This document shows positions 15,524 to 23,125 of a stretch of 36,527 bases of DNA, piece after piece. Source of the stretch: Enterocloster bolteae (GTDB lineage: Bacteria; Bacillota; Clostridia; Lachnospirales; Lachnospiraceae); NCBI GenBank assembly GCA_021772025.1, contig JAETNT010000040.1, forward strand, positions 1 through 36,527. The letters run 5' to 3'. A program made the position numbers and the translations under genes. Every line of letters begins with the position of its first letter. Within the stretch, counting starts at the first letter, position 1. The notes below the pieces were generated by a model that saw nothing but the letters and a program-made list of their open reading frames with translations, had not been told where the DNA came from and made no database searches.

Positions 15524-15528
15524 TATCT

Positions 15529-16407
15529 ATGATTGGACTTTTAATCCTATGTGCGGCGGTTTTTACAGGGATTGGCATATACCATCTTTCCTGCGCGCTC
15601 ATCGACGTTCCGACCGCACGGACCTCCAAAACAATGATGCGCGCCAAAAAGCAGACCGGGACCGGAGAAGAAAAGCTGTTTGATGTCTATGTATCAAAAC
15701 TGGCTGTAGGTCTGTCCCGCTTTGTTAAACTCGATCCGGTAAAGAAGAACCGCCTTCAGACCACACTGGCAATCGCCGGAATTCATCTGACGCCGGAAAG
15801 CTACACTCTGAAGGCATACATCACAGCCCTGGCCGTCGCATTACCGGCGCTTCCCTGCTTCACCTTTATGCCGCTTTTCGGTTTTCTCCTGCTCGGCCTG
15901 GCTGTCATGATGTGGTTTGCCACCTATTATGAAGCCTTTGACTATGTAAAAAAGAGAAAGAAAATCATTGAGGCGGAACTGCCGCGCTTTGCGGTTACCA
16001 TTGCACACAATCTGGAGAACGACCGGGATGTTGTCAAAATCCTGTCCTCTTACCGCCGTGTGGCAGGTCCGGAGCTGGGACATGAATTGGATGTCACCAT
16101 TGCGGATATGGTGACTGGGAACTATGAAAATGCGTTGCTGCGCTTCCAAAACCGGATTGGCAGCACCATGCTCTCGGACATTATCCGGGGCCTGATCGGG
16201 ACCCTCCGTGGTGACGATCAGCAAATGTTTTTTAAGATGCTCACCGTTGATATGCGTCAGATTGAACAAAGCAATTTGAAAAAGGAAGCAGCCAAACGCC
16301 CCAAACAGATGCAGAAATATTCCATGATGATGCTTTTTTGCATTCTGCTCATCTATGTGGTGGTCCTGTCTGTCGAGGTCATCGGATCTCTGGGATCATT
16401 TTTCTAA
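15529..16407 (+). CDS. tadC: TadC-like inner-membrane platform protein
   Basis: A 292-residue membrane protein, the second GspF-like platform partner. Helices lie near 1-22, 98-130 and 265-290; between the latter is the cytoplasmic region KKIIEAELPRFAVTIAHNLENDRDVVKILSSYRR, with the ELPRF pattern typical of TadB/TadC proteins. AAGGGGTGA before ATG 15529 supports that start; a GTG at 15520 is in frame but overlaps the RBS. Directly follows tadB. Confidence 0.82.
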   Translation: MIGLLILCAAVFTGIGIYHLSCALIDVPTARTSKTMMRAKKQTGTGEEKLFDVYVSKLAVGLSRFVKLDPVKKNRLQTTLAIAGIHLTPESYTLKAYITALAVALPALPCFTFMPLFGFLLLGLAVMMWFATYYEAFDYVKKRKKIIEAELPRFAVTIAHNLENDRDVVKILSSYRRVAGPELGHELDVTIADMVTGNYENALLRFQNRIGSTMLSDIIRGLIGTLRGDDQQMFFKMLTVDMRQIEQSNLKKEAAKRPKQMQKYSMMMLFCILLIYVVVLSVEVIGSLGSFF

Positions 16408-16427
16408 CGGAAAGGAGGGGGGAACCG

Positions 16428-16451
16428 ATGTATACCAGTGGCTTTTTATGA
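16428..16451 (+). CDS. Possible 7-residue leader ORF (MYTSGFL)
   Basis: A very strong ribosome site (AAAGGAGGGGGGAACCG) precedes ATG 16428, which opens a 7-codon frame whose TGA overlaps an ATG at 16448 (ATGA). That second ATG is in frame with the small membrane protein at 16505. The arrangement would allow translational coupling; whether the peptide is made is unknown. Confidence 0.35.
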   Translation: MYTSGFL

Positions 16452-16504
16452 TAAAAGCTCCCTGGAAATCGCCCATACGGGCAGCCAGCAAAGGAGGATT
16501 CACT

Positions 16505-16603
16505 ATGAGAAAGTTATTCACTATCCCGGCCGTTCTGTTAGTCGTCGGGATCATCACAACTATTTTTATCAGGAGGAAACAAAACTATGAGAAATTTAAT
16601 TAA
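16505..16603 (+). CDS. 32-residue membrane peptide of the Tad-like operon
   Basis: Reads MRKLFTIPAVLLVVGIITTI and then a basic tail: one membrane helix followed by RRKQNYEKFN. AAAGGAGGATTC precedes ATG 16505. An in-frame ATG at 16448 would add 19 residues through coupling with the 7-codon ORF. Its end overlaps the next gene by 17 bases. Position beside the pilin-like gene suggests a role in pilus biogenesis, but this is only position-based. Confidence 0.6.
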   Translation: MRKLFTIPAVLLVVGIITTIFIRRKQNYEKFN

Positions 16604-16820
16604 CCGCGCCGCAGCTGCAGCAACCTTTACCGTATGGAATACAAAGAGACAGGCCAAAGAAGCGCTCTGCAATGAGCGGGGAGATTTTTACATTTCAGAT
16701 GGCGTCAAAATCATTATTGCAGTCGTACTGGGTGCATTGCTCCTGGCAGCGCTCTCCGGAATTTTCAATGACACAGTTATCCCACGGATCACACATGAAA
16801 TCGAGGCATTATTTGGTTAA
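16587..16820 (+). CDS. Pilin-like small membrane protein (DUF6133-like)
   Basis: A 77-residue protein with a basic N-terminus (MRNLINRAAAAATF), a CNERGDFYISDGVK segment and one long hydrophobic helix (IIIAVVLGALLLAALSGIF), ending in a short amphipathic tail. It resembles DUF6133 proteins that accompany Tad-like loci in Clostridia and is the best candidate for a major Flp-like pilin here, since no classical flp gene is seen. AGGAGGAAAC lies before ATG 16587. Processing by the prepilin peptidase at 11065 is inferred, not shown. Confidence 0.72.
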   Translation: MRNLINRAAAAATFTVWNTKRQAKEALCNERGDFYISDGVKIIIAVVLGALLLAALSGIFNDTVIPRITHEIEALFG

Positions 16821-16862
16821 TCATGGTTCCGAACACAATCAGGACAGGAAGGAAGTGATTTT

Positions 16863-17222
16863 ATGGCTGAAATCTTAGGTGTGAACTTAAAAACCATCGC
16901 TGATTTTATGGATGCTGCACAGGGGAATTACCGCAATGCACTCTATATTTCCTGCAATGTCTGTGGCTACAGTAAGGAGTCCCACTGTGGAGATTTTCTG
17001 TTCATTGCCGGTTCGGACGGATCTCCTATTTTGCTTCCCATATCCGATGCAGAGCAGTTCTTCGGGTACAAAATCGATTATTCTGACTGCAATGGCCGAA
17101 TAGGGAACCAGGATTTCCTGCGGCTGTACCACAAATGGATCGAGCTTCACACTGTATCCGATCATACATGCCCGTACCATCAGATACTGCACCACGCCAA
17201 CCACATGAATACGGTAAATTAA
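16863..17222 (+). CDS. Unknown protein, 119 aa
   Basis: A soluble protein that I do not recognise. It contains NVCGYSKESHCGDF, a central SDGSPILLPISDAEQFFGY and a His-rich end (CPYHQILHHANHM); Cys and His are unusually many for its size, so metal binding is possible. AAGGAAGTGATTTT before ATG 16863 supports translation. It follows the pilin-like gene by 42 bases in the same direction. A 166-codon frame on the other strand covers the same DNA but lacks a ribosome site. Confidence 0.7.
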   Translation: MAEILGVNLKTIADFMDAAQGNYRNALYISCNVCGYSKESHCGDFLFIAGSDGSPILLPISDAEQFFGYKIDYSDCNGRIGNQDFLRLYHKWIELHTVSDHTCPYHQILHHANHMNTVN

Positions 17223-17355
17223 GGAAATCCGTGTGAAGATAATACGAGTTTTGCTCTGGCAGTGCTGTCTATTTATATCCGGATTTTCTACAATAATAGC
17301 AAACAATACGTACAGCTTATGTATACCGTAAGTAGTAGAAAGGAGAGGCAGCCTC

Positions 17356-17766
17356 ATGAAACATAAAAAACGACCGGCTTCTATCAAATGTCCATACTGC
17401 GGCCGACCAGCTATACTACGGCCAGCCTCCTATATTTATAAAGACAACGCGCGGGAAGATTATCTTTACGTCTGCTCCAATTATCCGGAATGCAATTCCT
17501 ATGTTGGAGTCCATGCCGGAACCATGATCCCCAAAGGATCACTGGCAAACGGAGATTTAAGGAATAAGCGGATTCGCACTCATCAGATTTTCGATAAAAT
17601 CTGGAAGTCCAATATCATGAGCCGCAGAAATGCTTACTGCTGGATGAGGGACCGGTTCGGCCTCTCATCGGAACAGGCTCACATCGGCTGTTTCAGTGAT
17701 TATATGTGTGACGCTCTGATGGCAGAATGCCGGGCCGTATTAGAAAATAATCAAATCGCCTGTTAG
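17356..17766 (+). CDS. DUF3268-like zinc-finger protein
   Basis: A 136-residue protein. The N-terminal CPYCGRPAILRPASYIY, then DNAREDYLYVCSNYPECNSYVGVHAGTMIPKGSLA, gives a four-Cys zinc finger related to topoisomerase C-terminal fingers; the rest (RRNAYCWMRDRFGL, AHIGCFSDYMCD) matches DUF3268-family proteins common on Firmicutes mobile elements. Probably binds DNA, but its role is not known. GAAAGGAGAGG lies before ATG 17356. The 133-base gap upstream shows no clear promoter. Confidence 0.85.
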   Translation: MKHKKRPASIKCPYCGRPAILRPASYIYKDNAREDYLYVCSNYPECNSYVGVHAGTMIPKGSLANGDLRNKRIRTHQIFDKIWKSNIMSRRNAYCWMRDRFGLSSEQAHIGCFSDYMCDALMAECRAVLENNQIAC

Positions 17767-17796
17767 CCAGGCAGAAAGGAAAGCGGGGTGATTTCT

Positions 17797-18363
17797 ATGA
17801 CAGAGAAAGAGCAGGATTTAATCCTTACCCATCTAACATTAGTAGAAAGTCTCATCTATCAGGTTGGATACCAGAAAGGTGTAGTCGGTATGGAATTTGA
17901 AGATTTATACCAGATTGGCTGCATTGCCCTGTGTAAGGCTGCAGCGCACTACCGGCCGGACCGGGGTGCCACTTTTAAAACCTACGCCTGCCGAGTCATC
18001 CGCAACATGCTTCAGGATCACCGGGAACATGCCAGCTATATTCAAAGCCGTCTCTGTTACCTGGACTCCCCGCTTTCATCCGATGAGGGAGAAAGCTATC
18101 TGGATATTATCCATGATTCCCAGGAACCGGACGCGTATCTGTCAGAAAAAGAACTTCTGGAGCTGCTGAACCGGGCCAAGAGTAATTACAACGGGATTAC
18201 CAAAAAAGGGATAGAGGCCATTGCACTCAAATACCAGGGATACAGCAATGCGGAAATCGCTAACCTCTACCATGTTAAGGCCAACCATATTTCGGCATGG
18301 ATCTCCCGTGCGCGGAGCAGGCTGAAGGCAGACTACCCACTGACAGATTTATGCTATTCATAG
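17797..18363 (+). CDS. Sigma-70 family RNA polymerase sigma factor
   Basis: A 188-residue sigma-like protein. Region 2 is clear: LVESLIYQVGY, FEDLYQIGCIALCKAAAHYRPDRGATFKTYACRVIRNMLQDHRE. Region 4 is the C-terminal HTH: IEAIALKYQGYSNAEIANLYHVKANHISAWISRARSRL. It should direct RNA polymerase to element-specific promoters. ATG 17797 is chosen over GTG 17788, which falls in the ribosome site. It sits at the end of the pilus region and could control either operon. Confidence 0.88.
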   Translation: MTEKEQDLILTHLTLVESLIYQVGYQKGVVGMEFEDLYQIGCIALCKAAAHYRPDRGATFKTYACRVIRNMLQDHREHASYIQSRLCYLDSPLSSDEGESYLDIIHDSQEPDAYLSEKELLELLNRAKSNYNGITKKGIEAIALKYQGYSNAEIANLYHVKANHISAWISRARSRLKADYPLTDLCYS

Positions 18364-18374
18364 GAGGATACCAT

Positions 18375-18989
18375 ATGATTACACTATATACTTCCATCGG
18401 ACATTACCGATTAGTATCCGGTAAGAATAACGTGTCCTATCCAGTCATAACCGCCAATGGGAAGGAACACCGGCTGGATACAAAAGAGCTGCTCCTGTGG
18501 TCCAGCCTGATGTGGAACCTACTCACGTTTGATGAACTGAAAAGCCTCTATGGAGAAAAAGAAGCTGAGCTTCATCTTCTGGATGAACAGGACTTTGAAC
18601 GGTACTTAAAGCGCCTGGTTTTTCGAGGACTGGTGACCTCCGGCTGTGGTTACACCGGATTAGAGGCCCTATGCGACCTACTGGGATACTTATACATAAA
18701 ACCGATTACAGGTGGAATTGTGGCAAAAATCTATGCGTTTTTCCATCTGATAATGAATCAGCCATTCCGAATGGCCGTCCAGATATTCCGGAAAGAGAAG
18801 CTGAATCCATGTGAAAAATATGTTTTCCGGTTAAGCAGGAACCGGCGCCTGTCTCCTTCTGAGCTAATTCGGGACATGGAGTCACAGAAAATTATTCTTC
18901 CTTCCGCCTCGCCGGACTATCAGCAGACTGTTATTACCGCAATCGCAAACCTGTATTTAAAAAGACTGATTATCTTCGACTGTTTATAG
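18375..18989 (+). CDS. Unknown protein, 204 aa
   Basis: No family recognised. The protein has a beta-rich start (MITLYTSIGHYRLVSG), a central helical part (LLLWSSLMWNLLTFDELKSLYG; FERYLKRLVFRGLVTSG) that looks like a winged-helix or PqqD-like fold, a hydrophobic patch near 113-130 and a helical C-terminus. AGGAGGATACC precedes ATG 18375, 11 bases after the sigma-factor stop, so it is likely co-translated with the sigma factor and could modulate it; that is only a positional guess. Confidence 0.7.
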   Translation: MITLYTSIGHYRLVSGKNNVSYPVITANGKEHRLDTKELLLWSSLMWNLLTFDELKSLYGEKEAELHLLDEQDFERYLKRLVFRGLVTSGCGYTGLEALCDLLGYLYIKPITGGIVAKIYAFFHLIMNQPFRMAVQIFRKEKLNPCEKYVFRLSRNRRLSPSELIRDMESQKIILPSASPDYQQTVITAIANLYLKRLIIFDCL

Positions 18990-18999
18990 GAGACTAATT

Positions 19000-19443
19000 A
19001 TGATACCTCCCCCACTTTTCAAGCAGCTGGTTCTTGCCTTACTGGTAGGAACTGGCTGTTTTCTTTTCAGCATACTCTTTTATTTTTGTACTGGAGACCG
19101 CATCCTTCTGATCCTTGGTACCGTTCTCTTCCTGGGCAGCATTAGCAACGGCTTGTCCCTCTATCAGCTCATAAAAAAGAAAACATATTACTGCCTGGAG
19201 GGGATTTGTATTTACAGGCAGTATACGCTGAAGAAATATTGCCAGGTACAGATTACCGATGATACCGGAGAAATCTACCACCTGCAGCTTCCCAAAAGCA
19301 GCCAGATCCAGACCGGTCGCCGATACCGGCTGTATTTTAAAAATTCATTTCAAGGAAAAGAGGTTTCCTACCCTCTTTATATTAAGAAGACGCTTCAAAC
19401 AGAGGCTTTCCTTGGCCTGGAGCTGCTTGAAAATCATCATTAA
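19000..19443 (+). CDS. Membrane protein with two N-terminal helices, unknown
   Basis: A 147-residue protein with two membrane helices (about 8-30 and 34-52), then a basic soluble domain rich in Tyr and Lys with beta-strand patterns (CQVQITDDTGEIYHLQLP, GRRYRLYFKN). Topology suggests a cytoplasmic C-terminal domain. AGGAGACTAATT lies before ATG 19000. It is the last gene before the promoter region of the ssb operon. No family assigned. Confidence 0.7.
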   Translation: MIPPPLFKQLVLALLVGTGCFLFSILFYFCTGDRILLILGTVLFLGSISNGLSLYQLIKKKTYYCLEGICIYRQYTLKKYCQVQITDDTGEIYHLQLPKSSQIQTGRRYRLYFKNSFQGKEVSYPLYIKKTLQTEAFLGLELLENHH

Positions 19444-19452
19444 CGCAATATA

Positions 19453-19498
19453 TAGAATATTAGATTTGACAATATCTATATATTGTGTTAATATTCTA
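19453..19498 (+). promoter_or_regulatory. ssb-operon promoter with nested inverted repeats
   Basis: TTGACA (19466-19471), 17-base spacer, TAATAT (19489-19494) is a near-consensus promoter. The spacer holds an inverted repeat ACAATAT (19469-19475) / ATATTGT (19480-19486), and a longer 10-bp pair TAGAATATTA (19453-19462) / TAATATTCTA (19489-19498) brackets the whole promoter, with the right arm over the -10 box. A repressor bound here would block RNA polymerase. Confidence 0.75.
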
Positions 19499-19536
19499 GT
19501 GTGATTGATTTTTGTGCATATGCGACCCCCGCAGCA

Positions 19537-19553
19537 CACGTTGTTTAAGATTG
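19537..19553 (+). repeat. Leader motif CACGTTGTTTAAGATTG, copy 2
   Basis: Matches the motif at 2021-2037 in 16 of 17 bases. It lies 42 bases after the -10 box and 4 bases before the leader terminator at 19558. A shorter core TTGTTTAAGA also occurs at 25916-25925 just before a hairpin, and at 20136-20145. Confidence 0.55.
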
Positions 19554-19557
19554 AAAT

Positions 19558-19607
19558 GTGTCAAGGAATCACCCTGATTTTAACAGGGATTCTTTGGCAC
19601 TTTTTTT
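19558..19607 (+). terminator. Leader terminator/attenuator of the ssb operon
   Basis: A long stem pairs GTGTCAAGGAATC plus CCCTG (from 19558) with CAGGG plus ATTCTTTGGCAC (to 19600), followed by seven T (19601-19607). It lies between the promoter at 19466 and the ssb start at 19644, so it should prematurely stop transcription unless overcome. Confidence 0.78.
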
Positions 19608-19643
19608 ATTTATAGATATTTTTTAAGAAAGGAGGAACCAATT

Positions 19644-20066
19644 ATGAACATGCTGACGCCCATTTCCACATTTGGAAGGGTAACTGCAGATCTGGAACTC
19701 AAAACGAGCCAGAACGGTAATAACACCCCTTATGTTTCATTCTCCCTCGCCGTAGACAAGGGCTTTGGAGACAAGGAACATACCGTTTTCCTGCAATGCG
19801 TCCTTTATGACGAAAAGGCTGAGCGAATGGTAAAGGCGAATGTTAAAAAAGGGAGCCTGATATACATTGTTGGCAATCTGGATATCACAGAATACACCAG
19901 AGCCGATCAGTCAAAGAATCACTCCCCAAAAGTCACGCTTTATGACTGGTGTTACGCACCCACAAGCAAAGCAAAACCAGCTGACAGCAACAACGAATCG
20001 GAAAGCCAGGACGGCTTCCTTGATGTACCTGCTGAAGCTGGAGAGAATGGACTTCCATTTAACTAA
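19644..20066 (+). CDS. ssb: Single-stranded DNA-binding protein (SSB)
   Basis: A 140-residue OB-fold protein: MLTPISTFGRVTADLELK, TPYVSFSLAVDKG, HTVFLQCVLYDEKAERM, GSLIYIVGNLDI, then a flexible acidic tail. The last residues are GLPFN rather than the DDDIPF usual in chromosomal SSBs, so partner-protein binding may differ. It probably protects ssDNA during replication or transfer of the element. AAAGGAGGAACC before ATG 19644. A strong terminator follows. Confidence 0.87.
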   Translation: MNMLTPISTFGRVTADLELKTSQNGNNTPYVSFSLAVDKGFGDKEHTVFLQCVLYDEKAERMVKANVKKGSLIYIVGNLDITEYTRADQSKNHSPKVTLYDWCYAPTSKAKPADSNNESESQDGFLDVPAEAGENGLPFN

Positions 20067-20080
20067 TGTTGAATGGGTAT

Positions 20081-20137
20081 AAGAGGAATTGCTAAGAGAC
20101 AGGATGAATCTGTTTCTAACGCAATTCCTCTTTTTTT
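20081..20137 (+). terminator. Terminator after ssb
   Basis: AAGAGGAATTGC (20081-20092) / GCAATTCCTCTT (20121-20132), 12 bp perfect, enclosing a second stem AGAGACAG / CTGTTTCT, then a seven-T run. The next gene begins 24 bases later without a visible promoter. Confidence 0.85.
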
Positions 20138-20161
20138 GTTTAAGAAAGAAGGGAGAACATC

Positions 20162-21037
20162 ATGAAACATTCTGTATTTTCTACAAGCATGAAAGTTTTA
20201 ATCGTTACTCTGATCCTGTTGGCCGTATGCCTTCCAAATGATCGTTCACAGTATTTTATGGCAGGCGCTGCGGTGATATGGTTAATCATTGTTCTCGGTT
20301 GTTATCTGTTCAAACGGACAAAGGGTCTGAGACATCTAATCGGTCATCAGCTCCAGACCTCATGGAGTCAATTCCAGCTGAGGCCTCAGCCGATATATGA
20401 GCGGGAAGAACCTGTTGCAGAAGAAATCGTAAAGCAGGCAGGTCCAGCCGCTGAAACCAATCAAACAGATCTGACACAGGAAGAACAGAATACACTGCTG
20501 TGCCACATCGCGCTCCGGATTACAGAGAAATTACAGTCTGCTTATTCAGGAGCAACCTGGCAATGGCAGGATACACCAGAATTGAAAGCTATTTTAAACG
20601 GCCAAACCGTGCGGGTAAAAACAGATGGTATTGAAAACAACACCCATGCGGATATTTGCTTTGACCGCTTTGCACGGGTGAATATCAAAATGCTGATTGT
20701 GGAGGATTTTGCAGCGAAACCTGCAGCTCCTAAACAGCCTGAAGTTCCCGCTCCGGAAACTGTCCCTGATGTTGTAGATATCAGGGTATGGTATGACCTG
20801 ATCGGCCGTGAAGTGCTGGAAACTCTCATAACCGATTTAAACGCCAAAGGCCATTCGCGTCTTTCCATTAAGGAAAACGGCGATATCGTTGTTATGCAGA
20901 ACAGCAAAGAAGCCGTCCAGAAACATCTGGATAATTTCCCGGCTAAAAATTATTGGAATGAACTCATTAACATCTTTAAGGAAAATGAGCTGAAGGCTAC
21001 GGCCAGAAAAGACAGCCTCTGTATCTCCTGGATGTAA
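20162..21037 (+). CDS. Membrane-anchored protein of the AAA+/VWA cassette, unknown
   Basis: A 291-residue protein with two N-terminal membrane helices (about 9-23 and 30-50), a Pro/Glu-rich linker, then two soluble parts: one about 105-185 (LLCHIALRITEKLQSAYSGATWQW) and one about 205-291 (VWYDLIGREVLETLITDLNAKGHSRLSIKENGDIVVM). I do not recognise the family. AAGAAGGGAGAAC precedes ATG 20162. It lies 18 bases before the MoxR-like ATPase gene, so it may tether that complex to the membrane. Confidence 0.75.
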   Translation: MKHSVFSTSMKVLIVTLILLAVCLPNDRSQYFMAGAAVIWLIIVLGCYLFKRTKGLRHLIGHQLQTSWSQFQLRPQPIYEREEPVAEEIVKQAGPAAETNQTDLTQEEQNTLLCHIALRITEKLQSAYSGATWQWQDTPELKAILNGQTVRVKTDGIENNTHADICFDRFARVNIKMLIVEDFAAKPAAPKQPEVPAPETVPDVVDIRVWYDLIGREVLETLITDLNAKGHSRLSIKENGDIVVMQNSKEAVQKHLDNFPAKNYWNELINIFKENELKATARKDSLCISWM

Positions 21038-21055
21038 AGAGAGGAGGAAAAACGA

Positions 21056-22852
21056 ATGCCAAGATCAAAACTATTTGAAAGCTGGACATGGAACCGGGCA
21101 CTTCCGGCTCCCTTTGACAGCCTGCCAAATGCTGCAAGAACCGATGTCCACTCCAAATATAACAATATGACCGGTACCCCCCGGGCGACCATCCATTCAA
21201 TGACAATCGCAGCAATTCTTGCGTATATGGATATTGATACCTCAATTACCCCCGGAGCAATAGGGAACGGGGCCATCGGCACCCAGGGAAACAACCTGAC
21301 AATGGCCGAGTATCATAGCCGTATCGGAGAAATCCATGTAGTTGTCTTCAATAAAACTACAGGAAAGTTTATTGCGGGATGTTACAGCAGCCCGTCTGCC
21401 TCTCCCACGGTGTATACAGTCAAGGATGGCAAGAATACCGGCACCGCCCTCTTTTTTGCGTTAATGACAGAGGCTCTGGACGATGACGAATTCAAAGAAT
21501 ACTATAACAAACTGGCTGCCTGCCGTTCAGCGGGATACCCGGATATAGATGAAGCTGCAAAGTACGCTGCGGTGTTATGTGACAATGTTTATCGGAGGTG
21601 TGAGCTGGCAAGTACCATTCCTGCCGGTATCAGCCTTACGATTCCCTCAACTGGGAACATCGGTCAGCTGACCCCGCTCAACATGCAGAATGGGGTCTAT
21701 AATCCAACCAGCACCTTATTTGGTGCCTTTCAGATTTTATCTCCCGGAATTGTTCCTGCCAAGTTCACTCCGCTTTTACGGCATGAGGACTTTGTCGGCA
21801 GCTACGCAACCAGTAATCGAAACTTTACCCCATTGGAAAAGGAGCTTATTCCACAGCTCCCGGATTGGTATATCATTCCTCCGGAAGTTGTCTCCATATG
21901 TAAACACACCAAACTTACTACTAGTACCGCTCAACCAATGCGCAACTATATGTTGCGTGGAGATGCTGGTACGGGAAAGACAGAAGGGGCAAAAGCGATT
22001 GCCGCCGGACTGGGCCTTCCGTATCTTTTTTACACCTGTTCCGCAAACAGCGAAATCTTTGATTTCCTGGGGCAGATGCTGCCAGATACAGGGAACAGTA
22101 CGGATTCCCCCATCTCTTCTTATCCCACGTTTGAAGATATCCAAATGGACCCTCCGTCTGCTTATTACAAGCTGACGGGTATATATGATGAAAATATCCT
22201 TGAAGCACAGGTCTATGACAAACTTCTGGAGGTCATAAAAGCAGAAGCACAACATGAGGCCGGTTCTGAATCCCAGGGCCAGAGGTTCCGCTATGTGGAT
22301 ACGCCTCTGGTACGTGCAATCCGGAATGGATATGTGATCGAGATCCAGGAGCCTACCGTTATCGCAAATCCAGGTGTCCTTGTAGGATTAAACTCCCTAC
22401 TGGACCGCTGTGCAAGTATCACCCTTCCAACCGGGGAGACCATACAGCGTCATCCCGACACGGTTGTTGTGGTAACGACAAACAGTAATTATGCCGGCTG
22501 CCGGGACATGAATCAGTCTATCATATCCAGAATGAACCTTGTAATGGATATTGATACCCCTGATGCGGATGTAATGGCGAAACGCGTTATGGGTCTCACT
22601 GGCTGTACCGATCAGACGGCCGTAATGTCAATGGCTGATGCAATTAAGGAAATAGCTGAGCACTGTCGGGAAACAATGATTACAGATGGAAGCTGTGGTG
22701 TCCGGGAACTGATTTCCTGGGTCCAGTCTTATATGGTCTGCGGAAGTATTCTGGAAGCGGCCAAATACACAGTATTATCATCTGTGTCCAGTGACGCCGA
22801 AAACCGTGCTGAGATCCTGTCCACCTGCCTGGCGCAAAAGTTTGCTGCGTAG
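21056..22852 (+). CDS. MoxR/CobS-like AAA+ ATPase
   Basis: A 598-residue protein. The N-terminal 280 residues are an unknown extension; the AAA+ module follows: Walker A GDAGTGKT (302-309), Walker B VIEIQEP (427-433), sensor 1 TTNSNY (474-479), and QSIISRMN with a candidate arginine finger near 492. VLVGLNSLLDR and an RHPDT segment lie between. This is the MoxR/CobS-type ATPase class, whose partners are usually VWA proteins; one is encoded 274 bases downstream. Likely a remodelling ATPase with a metal-dependent adaptor. GAGAGGAGGAAAAACGA before ATG 21056. Confidence 0.88.
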   Translation: MPRSKLFESWTWNRALPAPFDSLPNAARTDVHSKYNNMTGTPRATIHSMTIAAILAYMDIDTSITPGAIGNGAIGTQGNNLTMAEYHSRIGEIHVVVFNKTTGKFIAGCYSSPSASPTVYTVKDGKNTGTALFFALMTEALDDDEFKEYYNKLAACRSAGYPDIDEAAKYAAVLCDNVYRRCELASTIPAGISLTIPSTGNIGQLTPLNMQNGVYNPTSTLFGAFQILSPGIVPAKFTPLLRHEDFVGSYATSNRNFTPLEKELIPQLPDWYIIPPEVVSICKHTKLTTSTAQPMRNYMLRGDAGTGKTEGAKAIAAGLGLPYLFYTCSANSEIFDFLGQMLPDTGNSTDSPISSYPTFEDIQMDPPSAYYKLTGIYDENILEAQVYDKLLEVIKAEAQHEAGSESQGQRFRYVDTPLVRAIRNGYVIEIQEPTVIANPGVLVGLNSLLDRCASITLPTGETIQRHPDTVVVVTTNSNYAGCRDMNQSIISRMNLVMDIDTPDADVMAKRVMGLTGCTDQTAVMSMADAIKEIAEHCRETMITDGSCGVRELISWVQSYMVCGSILEAAKYTVLSSVSSDAENRAEILSTCLAQKFAA

Positions 22853-22868
22853 AAGGGGGTGAGAAAAC

Positions 22869-23123
22869 ATGCCAGTTGAATCAGTTGAATCAATTATCTT
22901 ATCTAATTTTCCATACAATCTCAAATATCTGCGGTTGTCAAAAAAACCGCCAATTTCCCAGGAAGCACTTGCAAAACGTTTAGACACTTCAAGAACGTAC
23001 ATTTCTCATTACGAGCGTGGTGATTACCTTCCCTCTCTTGTTTTTGTACTGAAGTTGTCTCTGTATACCCATATTCCTGTGGATGACCTGTTATGTAAGG
23101 ATCTGAAAAAGAAAGGATTGTAA
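22869..23123 (+). CDS. Small Xre-type regulator inside the AAA+/VWA cassette
   Basis: An 84-residue HTH protein: NLKYLRLSKKPPISQEALAKRLDTSRTYISHYERGDYLPSLVFVLKLSLYTHIPVDDLL. It lies 16 bases after the AAA+ gene and 2 bases before the VWA gene, so it is co-transcribed. It is a candidate repressor of the promoter with inverted repeats at 19453-19498, a hypothesis from position only. AAGGGGGTGAG precedes ATG 22869. Confidence 0.87.
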   Translation: MPVESVESIILSNFPYNLKYLRLSKKPPISQEALAKRLDTSRTYISHYERGDYLPSLVFVLKLSLYTHIPVDDLLCKDLKKKGL

Positions 23124-23125
23124 GT

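Noticed and set aside
16887..17387. A 166-codon minus-strand frame opposite the 119-aa protein
   Set aside because: No ribosome site at its start and it crosses into the DUF3268-like gene; the plus-strand gene has a proper RBS and fits the operon.
21690..22255. Alternative frames of about 160 codons on both strands within the AAA+ gene
   Set aside because: They lack ribosome sites and the AAA+ motifs are continuous in the main frame.
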